From assembly GCF_042680805.1 (NCBI RefSeq), contig NZ_JBHUEM010000011.1:62001-126000 (forward strand): a stretch of 64,000 nucleotides of DNA. The letters are read 5' to 3'. This document shows, piece by piece, positions 18,200-24,797 of this stretch (positions are counted from its first letter, which is position 1; each line of letters opens with the position of its first letter). This stretch comes from Bacillus_CJ salitolerans (lineage in GTDB: Bacteria > Bacillota > Bacilli > Bacillales > SA4). The notes beneath the pieces were generated by a model that had not been told where the DNA came from, searched no databases, and saw nothing but the letters and a program-made list of their open reading frames with translations. A program made the position numbers and the translations under genes.

Positions 18200-18280
18200 A
18201 ATTTTACCTCTCTAAATGTTTAATATGTAGAGCATTAGCTAAATAAGAAAATTAATGGAGCTATTTTTATTACAAAAGGA

Positions 18281-19747
18281 TTAATTTCTATTAATGAAAT
18301 TAATTACTTTCTTGAATTGGTTGATAAAATTGTATTTCTCCTGATAAATTTTCCTTGCATTTATCGAGTAATATTCATAATTCTTAACAAGTTCATCCAA
18401 AGCAGTTGACATCTGTTTTATTGAGGAGATATATGTTCCAAATTCTCCTTCATCAATGGCAATTTTATAATTATCATAATCAAAAGTGATGATAGGTTTT
18501 CCAGATTGTAAAAACCTAGCAATCTTTTCAGAAGAGTAAACTGTTAATTTATCATTTAAAGGGGCTTCCTTATAAAAACAAAGGCCTATATCCACCGAGT
18601 CAATAACAACTTGTTTACTTTCAACAGATAAAAGCTCTGTTGAAAACACAACTTTATTCTTTTTGTCTAGCGTTTTCAAATAATTATAGTAACCTTCATC
18701 ATAATATATACCATGAATTATGAACTGATACCCTTCATCTAGCTCTTGAGCTACTTTAATTATTTCATCACAATACCTATTTTCTGCAATCATTCCCCAA
18801 TACAATACTTTTATTTTGCTTGGTGATATCTTATATTTTCTGTCAAAATAGTTTTCACTTTTTTTCACTTCTTCTCTTATAGATACTGTAACATATAGAG
18901 TTTCCTGTTCTACAATATCATTATCTTTAAACAAGACATCCCTTCGTGACTTATCTTGAATAATTGTTGCACATGCTTGATTATGAAAGTGTTTTTCAAC
19001 ATTATGTAGTAATCTGTATCTGCCTGGCTCCCACATAGGATGATCTGATGTATATAATTCTAAGCTATAATACATATATGGGATATTATAATTTTTAGAA
19101 ATAATACCAGCCCAAATCATACCTATTTTTTCAAAGCCAACGAAGTACGAATATTCTTTTCCATTAATATATTGAATTGTTTTTTCAGTTGTGTAGTTTT
19201 CAAACATTTGGGCTTCTAACAAATTTAATATATTGTCAAAGTTTTCCCCTTCTTTAAAACCATTATCTTCTAACTGTTGCTTTATCTCTGAATAATAGGA
19301 ACTGGCTACTAATATAAAAACTTCACTTCTATTTTCAGTGTGAATTTTTGAAGGATTATAAATTTTATGATTTATAAAATAACTTCCCCATTTATCTGAG
19401 TTATTATCAACAACATAGGAAACCTCTTGATTATTCAATTTTTTTAATGCTTTCTTTGCTAAATTTCCAGTACCAAATATTATTAACTTCCTATCTTTAA
19501 ACTGTGAAGTGTATTCCTTATTAAACAAATGATTACTTTTATTTAGTGGGAGTACAAAATCTTTGTCGAATGTAAAATCCATTACGTTAATATAAGGATT
19601 TTTTATAGGATCATCTATGTTTATACTTGTATTACCATATAGAAATATATCAACGTAATAACCACTATTAGTTAGTTCAATTGCACTATCAATAACTTGC
19701 TGATGAAATACCCACTTAGCAACAAATAATCCAATTCTTTTCTTCAA
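18281..19747 (-). CDS. GT-B glycosyltransferase with an internal Rossmann-like module
   Basis: The 488-residue protein begins RIGLFVAKWVFHQQVID like the first strand of a GT-B enzyme. Residues about 85-190 hold a Rossmann-like module (LIIFGTGNLAKKALKKL, VSYVVDNNSDKWG, VFILVASSYYSEIKQQL), and the rest returns to GT-B features: IKVLYWGMIAENRYCDEI, FIIHGIYYDEGYYNYL, DIGLCFYKEAPLNDKLT and KIARFLQSGKPIITFD. The start is TTG with GGGACGG about 5 bases upstream. The module order (module inside the N-terminal lobe) differs from the other island enzymes, where it is at the C-terminus. Donor and acceptor are unknown. The gene is separated from its neighbours by about 80-100 AT-rich bases with no clear promoter. 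Confidence 0.75.
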   Translation of the reverse strand: MKKRIGLFVAKWVFHQQVIDSAIELTNSGYYVDIFLYGNTSINIDDPIKNPYINVMDFTFDKDFVLPLNKSNHLFNKEYTSQFKDRKLIIFGTGNLAKKALKKLNNQEVSYVVDNNSDKWGSYFINHKIYNPSKIHTENRSEVFILVASSYYSEIKQQLEDNGFKEGENFDNILNLLEAQMFENYTTEKTIQYINGKEYSYFVGFEKIGMIWAGIISKNYNIPYMYYSLELYTSDHPMWEPGRYRLLHNVEKHFHNQACATIIQDKSRRDVLFKDNDIVEQETLYVTVSIREEVKKSENYFDRKYKISPSKIKVLYWGMIAENRYCDEIIKVAQELDEGYQFIIHGIYYDEGYYNYLKTLDKKNKVVFSTELLSVESKQVVIDSVDIGLCFYKEAPLNDKLTVYSSEKIARFLQSGKPIITFDYDNYKIAIDEGEFGTYISSIKQMSTALDELVKNYEYYSINARKIYQEKYNFINQFKKVINFINRN

Positions 19748-19852
19748 TTTTTCCGTCCCTTATTCTACTTTTTTTATATAACTTATATTTTCTCAATTTC
19801 TAAAATAAAATGTATATATAGTCTCTCGTCTATCCTATCTTTATTGAATAAT

Positions 19853-20948
19853 TTATACACTTTGTAATTCAAACCAAGTGATGTTGCTTAGTCTAAAATT
19901 CTTGACTTTAATACATCCACACTGTACTTTCGTGACGAAGGGATATTTAAAGAGTTTCTCTTTAAGTATTCTATATGCCCTTATCCTTATATTTCTTACC
20001 ATAGAAATCAGGAGAAGCATAACAACAATACTCAATTTGCATATACAGGGCTAATAACTAACTTTCCACCCTTTTTTAAAATTCTAGCAGCTTCTCTAAT
20101 TAAATTTCGATCATCTTCAAAAAGAAACATTTCATATGAATATTGTAAGGAGATTCCCGAAAATGTATCTTCATTAAAACTTGTTTCCGTTGCGTCCATT
20201 TGAATATAGTATTCAAATTTTTGATACTCTTCCGGAATATTTAAGTCAATTGCGAATGCATTTATTTTTACCTCTAAGTAATAATGGCCAAAGGTTACTG
20301 AAGCAGCAACATCCAAATATTTTTCATCTGTATAGTTTTTAATACCTAATAAATCGTAAGCAATGAAATATTCAAGTATTTTTTCTTGTTTAACATGATC
20401 TTCTGATTACGTATAGGGTAGGATAATTTATAAAAATTATTACTGAATAAATCATATTTTTTCATATCGACTACGTATTCGTATAACAATATGTCATTTT
20501 TATAGAAATCATTCTCTATCCTAATTAAGTCAAATTCATTTGGTGGTCTATATTCAATTCCGTCAACGTGTTTTTGTGAATAATATTCTTTTATTATCAA
20601 TTCTCGCAGTTCAAAAATATTAAAATATTGAACATTCTCTTCAAAACCATTTAATTTTAATTGCTGAGAAATTTCTGAATAATACATACTACAAATAAAT
20701 ATTACTAATTTATTTTTTTCTCCTAATAATAATGAATCAGGTGATCTGAAAATTAATTATCATGTTTTCCTGAATTATTTTCAAAATAATAATCTATATT
20801 TACGGGGGGAATTTCATGAAATATATCTGTAAGTCCACCTGTTCCAATTACAACTACACAACTATTTTATAAAAGCTGACCAAATGGTAAGGTCTGCCCC
20901 AAAATTTTGGTATTGTTCAACACTTCTTCAGTTTTGATTATTATTCAT
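19853..20948 (-). pseudogene. Decayed gene: Rossmann-like module fused to a methyltransferase
   Basis: A once-intact gene can be followed through shifts of frame on the minus strand. It opens at ATG 20946-20948 behind AGGAGA and soon shifts. It then continues with TEEVLNNTKILGQTL, a stop, VVVIGTGGLTDIF and IDYYFENNSGKHDN (like the module at 18281), a further stop, and MYYSEISQQLKLNGFEE. After that come methyltransferase-like pieces (DVAASVTFGHYYLEVKINAF, QMDATETSFNEDTFSG, AARILKKGGKLVISPVYAN) and, after two more shifts, YASPDFYGKKYKD and KLFKYPFVTKVQCGCIKVKNF. At least four or five lesions are needed, so this is decay rather than one sequencing error. It had the same module as its neighbours joined to a methyltransferase. 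Confidence 0.8.
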
Positions 20949-20963
20949 TAGAGTTCTCCTATA

Positions 20964-21953
20964 TTAAATAGGTAATATCCCATTATTGCCTACATAAGAT
21001 TTTCTCAATATCCAAGAGAGTAATTGAGGATTGTTAAATACAAATAATTGGTGTTGTAAATATCCCTCTATATACCCTTTATTTAATTCAAGTTTTATAT
21101 CACTTGCATTACTTAAATCGTTATACTTTTGCTCACATGATATTTTGGATTCTAAAAGGTCACTATATAGCATGTGGCCTCTATCCCTAATGTGTGTATA
21201 TGAATCAGATATTCCTTGCAAATACGAGCGTTTATATACATAGTTTATACTCATTCTCTCTTTTGAAACAAAATGTTTTACAGAAGCATCGGGATGAAAG
21301 TACGCTTCATAACCGAGTTCTGTAACTCTCCTTGAAACATAACTTTCACCATCCCCCCGGTACATAATTAGTTTTTCTGGCATCCCGTCCGGATTAAATC
21401 CACCGATATCTTTTAGTACTTCTTTTCTTATCGCATAATTACATCCAAAAATTAAATTGGATGGTATATATTTCTCTTCTGTACCAAGGTCAATTAAACT
21501 AAAAGTTCCACAATATTTTCCATATGGTGATTCTTCCCATAACATTTTTATCCAATCTGGACACTCTTCTTCATAAACAGGAATATTATTTCCTCCGACA
21601 AGCGCAACTTCAGGTTTGTTATCAAATATTTCAACAATAGTTTCAAGCCATCTTGGATACGGTACTATATCATCATCGGCGAAAACAATATTCTCTCCCT
21701 TACTTTGTTGCATACCTATGTTCCTACCTATATGTAATCCTGGGTTATCATCATAAATATAGGAGTAATTTGGAAAGGCATCTTTATAGATATTTACTAC
21801 TTCCTTAGTATTATCTGTTGATCCATTATCAACCACAATTACTTCAAATACTTCATTAGATAATGTTTGTCTTGTAATTGAGCCTAATAATTTTTTGATA
21901 AAATCTACTCGATTTCTAGTTGGAATTACTACAGTTAACTTCAAGTCATTCAC
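20964..21953 (-). CDS. Family 2 glycosyltransferase
   Basis: The 329-residue protein is a GT-A enzyme: TVVIPTRNRVDFIKKLL, VIVVDNGSTDNTKEV, GLHIGRNIGMQQSKG, FADDDIVPYPRWL (DxD metal site), NLIFGCNYAIRKEVLKDIGGF and RGDGESYVSRRV. It lacks the extra C-terminal module found in other island enzymes. The frame opens at GTG 21953, overlapping the stop of the upstream methyltransferase gene (GTGA). GAGGTG is better spaced for a TTG at 21944, so the real start could be three codons in. It precedes the decayed gene, and the ATG of that remnant follows its stop within 16 bases. Confidence 0.85.
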   Translation of the reverse strand: MNDLKLTVVIPTRNRVDFIKKLLGSITRQTLSNEVFEVIVVDNGSTDNTKEVVNIYKDAFPNYSYIYDDNPGLHIGRNIGMQQSKGENIVFADDDIVPYPRWLETIVEIFDNKPEVALVGGNNIPVYEEECPDWIKMLWEESPYGKYCGTFSLIDLGTEEKYIPSNLIFGCNYAIRKEVLKDIGGFNPDGMPEKLIMYRGDGESYVSRRVTELGYEAYFHPDASVKHFVSKERMSINYVYKRSYLQGISDSYTHIRDRGHMLYSDLLESKISCEQKYNDLSNASDIKLELNKGYIEGYLQHQLFVFNNPQLLSWILRKSYVGNNGILPI

Positions 21954-22939
21954 CTCAGCATTCGAAGATAACTCAATGCCTTCTCATGGTTTTGATTAGT
22001 TAGATCAAGACATTTATTAAAATACTCTAGAGCATTATCTTTCTCATCAATTTCAAAATAAAGTTCACCCAAATGAAAATTAGCAGAAATTAAATATTTT
22101 TCATGTTTTTGATGTAAATAATTTTTTAGATAAATAATTGCTTTCTTATTCATCTTAAGTTCCTTATGTGCTCTTCCCAAAAAAAACATAGTTTCTGGAT
22201 CATTAAAATCAGATCCAATTGTTATTATCGCGTCATACATACCATTAATAAATAACTTGTTATAGAATACAGTTTTAATTTGTTGTTTTTCTTTTCTTAA
22301 ATAATTTTCTGGATGAACTAAAAGATTTCCTGAAAAGGATTCAAATTTCTTCAAATTTTCAATTAGACTCTTGTTTTTATTTTTTTTAACAAAAATGACC
22401 ATATTCTGACTATACCAGTAAGATACATTTATATTTGTCCAAAACTTAGGCCTTATAACATCAAATAATTCGTACCCTTTTCGTTTAAAAATGTCCTCCC
22501 AGTAATCAAGCCATTGTTCATTAATGTGACCAACCCCCCCTTGGTAAGGTATTGCTGCAGAAAACAATACAACCTCGCTTAAGCTTGTTAAAAATCCCAC
22601 AAAGTTGATTGCTGATTCCTTTGACAAATGCTCCGATACTTCAAGAGAAATCGCTAAATCATATTTTTTATCTATTCTAACTGGGTCCTCAAGATTGCAT
22701 GGCTTAAACTTTTCTTTACTGATTAAAAGCATGCTTTCTTCGACATAACTACCATCTAACCCTAAAACCTGATCTACTCCTTTTTCTTCAAAGGTTGAAA
22801 GCCAAGTGCCAACACCACAACCTACGTCAATAACACTTTTGGGTTGGATTAAATCAATAATAAAAGGAACAATCTCATTTGCAGATTGTTTGGAACCATT
22901 GCTTTGAATATTAAAAAAATCTTCATTATATAATTCCAT
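21950..22939 (-). CDS. SAM-dependent methyltransferase with TPR-like C-terminal repeats
   Basis: The product has about 329 residues. Residues 20-170 hold a class I methyltransferase: SVIDVGCGVGTWLSTF (motif I), QVLGLDGSYV, NLEDPVRIDKKYDLAISLEVSEHL, FSAAIPYQGG and HINEQWLDYWEDIF. The last 110 residues are helical with TPR-like phasing (MFFLGRAHKELKMNKKAIIYL, LGELYFEIDEKDNALEYFNK). A frame opens at GTG 22951, but AGTGAG is well spaced for the ATG at 22939. The gene is coupled to the glycosyltransferase that follows. TPR tails are frequent in enzymes that act on proteins or assembled glycans. The target is not known. Confidence 0.82.
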   Translation of the reverse strand: MELYNEDFFNIQSNGSKQSANEIVPFIIDLIQPKSVIDVGCGVGTWLSTFEEKGVDQVLGLDGSYVEESMLLISKEKFKPCNLEDPVRIDKKYDLAISLEVSEHLSKESAINFVGFLTSLSEVVLFSAAIPYQGGVGHINEQWLDYWEDIFKRKGYELFDVIRPKFWTNINVSYWYSQNMVIFVKKNKNKSLIENLKKFESFSGNLLVHPENYLRKEKQQIKTVFYNKLFINGMYDAIITIGSDFNDPETMFFLGRAHKELKMNKKAIIYLKNYLHQKHEKYLISANFHLGELYFEIDEKDNALEYFNKCLDLTNQNHEKALSYLRMLR

Positions 22940-22947
22940 ACTACATC

Positions 22948-23919
22948 TCACTTCTCTTTATGATAATCTACATACCATCTTACAAAATTAGTTAATCCTA
23001 CCTCTAATTCTATTTTTGGCTTGTATCCAGTTGCATCTCTTATTTTAGAGATATCTGCATAGGTCTCTACAACATCTCCTAGTTGCATAGGTAACTCTAT
23101 TCGGTCTGCCCTTTTGCCAATAACATTTTCTAATGTATTAATAAAGTAATTTAATGAATACGGTCTACTATTTCCAATATTATACACTTCATTTGGTTGT
23201 TTATTATTAATATCTTGTTCGTGTAAGAAAAGCAACATAATACCCTTAATAATGTCATCTATATATGTAAAATCTCTTTTAAGATTTCCATAATTATATA
23301 GTTGAATTGGTAAACCCTCAATAATGCTTTTTGTAAATTTATAATATGCCATATCTGGCCTGCCCCATGGCCCATAAACAGTAAAAAACCTCATACCTGT
23401 AGTTCTAATATTATATAAATGATTATATGTATAAGCCATTAGTTCGTTTGACCTTTTAGTAGTAGCATACAAACTTACAGGAGAGTTTGCGTCCTCTGTT
23501 TCAGATAATTTGTTTTTATTATTACCATATACTGAACTAGAAGATGCATATAGTAAATGTGATACCTTATAATCTTTGCATGCTTCAAGAATCGTTAGAA
23601 AACCATGTACATTAGAATCCAGGTAAGCAAATGGATTTTCAATACTATATCTAACCCCTGCTTGAGCTGCCAAATGTATTACTTTATTAAAAGGAAAACT
23701 TTCAAATAATTTTTTTACAGAATCAATATCTGTAATATCAATATTTTCAAAATGAAAATTAGGGTTTTCCATTAATATCCCTAATCGGTTTCTTTTTAAA
23801 GTAATGTCATAATACTCATTTAGATTGTCGATTCCAATAACCATATAACCTAAGGATAATAATTTTTGAGATAAATGCATCCCTATAAAGCCTGCTGTTC
23901 CGGTAACTAATATGTACAG
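22948..23919 (-). CDS. NAD-dependent nucleotide-sugar epimerase (UDP-glucuronate 4-epimerase-like), CTG start
   Basis: The first ATG in frame (23880) lies inside the cofactor loop, so the gene must begin earlier. Upstream in frame the protein reads YILVTGTAGFIGMHLSQKL, the expected N-terminus of the family, preceded by CTG at 23917-23919 with AAGGTGA 8 bases before it. No ATG, GTG or TTG is available there. The 323 residues also include VIGIDNLNEYYDITLKRNRL, HLAAQAGVRYSI, YASSSSVYGNN, YATTKRSNEL (catalytic Tyr and Lys) and FFTVYGPWGRPDMAYYKF, a set typical of UDP-glucuronate 4-epimerases such as CapI. It supplies an NDP-sugar, probably a UDP-uronic acid, to the island's transferases. The start codon could be a recent mutation that lowers expression. 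Confidence 0.8.
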   Translation of the reverse strand: MYILVTGTAGFIGMHLSQKLLSLGYMVIGIDNLNEYYDITLKRNRLGILMENPNFHFENIDITDIDSVKKLFESFPFNKVIHLAAQAGVRYSIENPFAYLDSNVHGFLTILEACKDYKVSHLLYASSSSVYGNNKNKLSETEDANSPVSLYATTKRSNELMAYTYNHLYNIRTTGMRFFTVYGPWGRPDMAYYKFTKSIIEGLPIQLYNYGNLKRDFTYIDDIIKGIMLLFLHEQDINNKQPNEVYNIGNSRPYSLNYFINTLENVIGKRADRIELPMQLGDVVETYADISKIRDATGYKPKIELEVGLTNFVRWYVDYHKEK

Positions 23920-24251
23920 GATAAATCACCTTGACCTTCTTTTTCATTTGGATTTCAAAATGGAATGATTAGTGTATACCTAATCAAAACACAGGTACCA
24001 TAGTTAATATGTGTATTATATATCCATTCTCAATCCCATGCTGATTTACAAAAAATAATTATTAATTCTAAATGAATAAGAATGGATATGTTTATACTGA
24101 AATAAGGTTTTGATCTTTTAATGTATATATTTTTTTCTTATTAATAAAACCCTCATGAATTTTTTTCTGAATCAGATACTAGAAAGACCTATCTTATATT
24201 TATTTGAAATGGTGCGATTAGTATCTGCATTTTACAACCATAGATTCACTC
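23920..24251. other. 332-base AT-rich intergenic region
   Basis: I found no open frame or RNA gene here. An 11-base perfect inverted repeat, ATATCCATTCT (24020-24030) and AGAATGGATAT (24079-24089), spans a 48-base loop with partly matching flanks. It is too widely spaced and AT-rich for a good intrinsic terminator and could be the trace of a small mobile or regulatory element. The break probably separates the Maf operon from the rest of the island. Confidence 0.4.
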
Positions 24252-24788
24252 TTAATCCTTTCTAATATAAGCCCAATATAAATTTGGGAGATGTCCATCT
24301 TTTACTACCAATGGTTTCACATTCTCCTCTACAACTTGTTGGACCCCTTCTGCCCATCCTATATCATGAAATACCACTAAGCTGTTTTTATTTAATTTAG
24401 GGAACCAGTCTAAAACATCCTTTTTGACTCCATTATATGAATGGTCTCCATCAAAAAATATAAAATCAATATTTTCGTTAAAATTTCGTACAATTTCGTA
24501 ACTCCAACCTCTTTTAGGTTTAATTATATTTCTATAAGGTTCAATATTATTTAAGAAAATATCAAATGTATCCCGTTTCCCTTCAGTCATTCCATCATTA
24601 TTCCATGTGTCTATACAATAAAGTTTAGACTGACTATTATCTTTTATTGCATGAGCTATTAAACAGGATGATGCTCCAAGATAAGAACCTATTTCTACAT
24701 AAACATTACCTTTTACTTCTTTAGCAAGTAGGAAAAGTTTTTCTTTTTCCTGCTCTGTTAAGTGAGTAAATATATTTATATCCACCAT
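24252..24788 (-). CDS. Small class I SAM-dependent methyltransferase (CmcI/Methyltransf_24 type)
   Basis: This 178-residue protein has NVYVEIGSYLGASSCLIAHA near residue 29 (motif I), LYCIDTWNNDGM near 58, FIFFDGDHSYNGVKKDVLDW near 110 and LVVFHDIGWAEGV near 137. The FFDGDHSY element is typical of the cephalosporin-hydroxylase-like methyltransferase group often seen in glycan clusters. It follows the Maf gene by 9 bases and is probably the last gene of the unit driven from the SigD-like promoter at 29348. It likely methylates the flagellar glycan or a precursor. Confidence 0.85.
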   Translation of the reverse strand: MVDINIFTHLTEQEKEKLFLLAKEVKGNVYVEIGSYLGASSCLIAHAIKDNSQSKLYCIDTWNNDGMTEGKRDTFDIFLNNIEPYRNIIKPKRGWSYEIVRNFNENIDFIFFDGDHSYNGVKKDVLDWFPKLNKNSLVVFHDIGWAEGVQQVVEENVKPLVVKDGHLPNLYWAYIRKD

Positions 24789-24797
24789 AATTGATCT

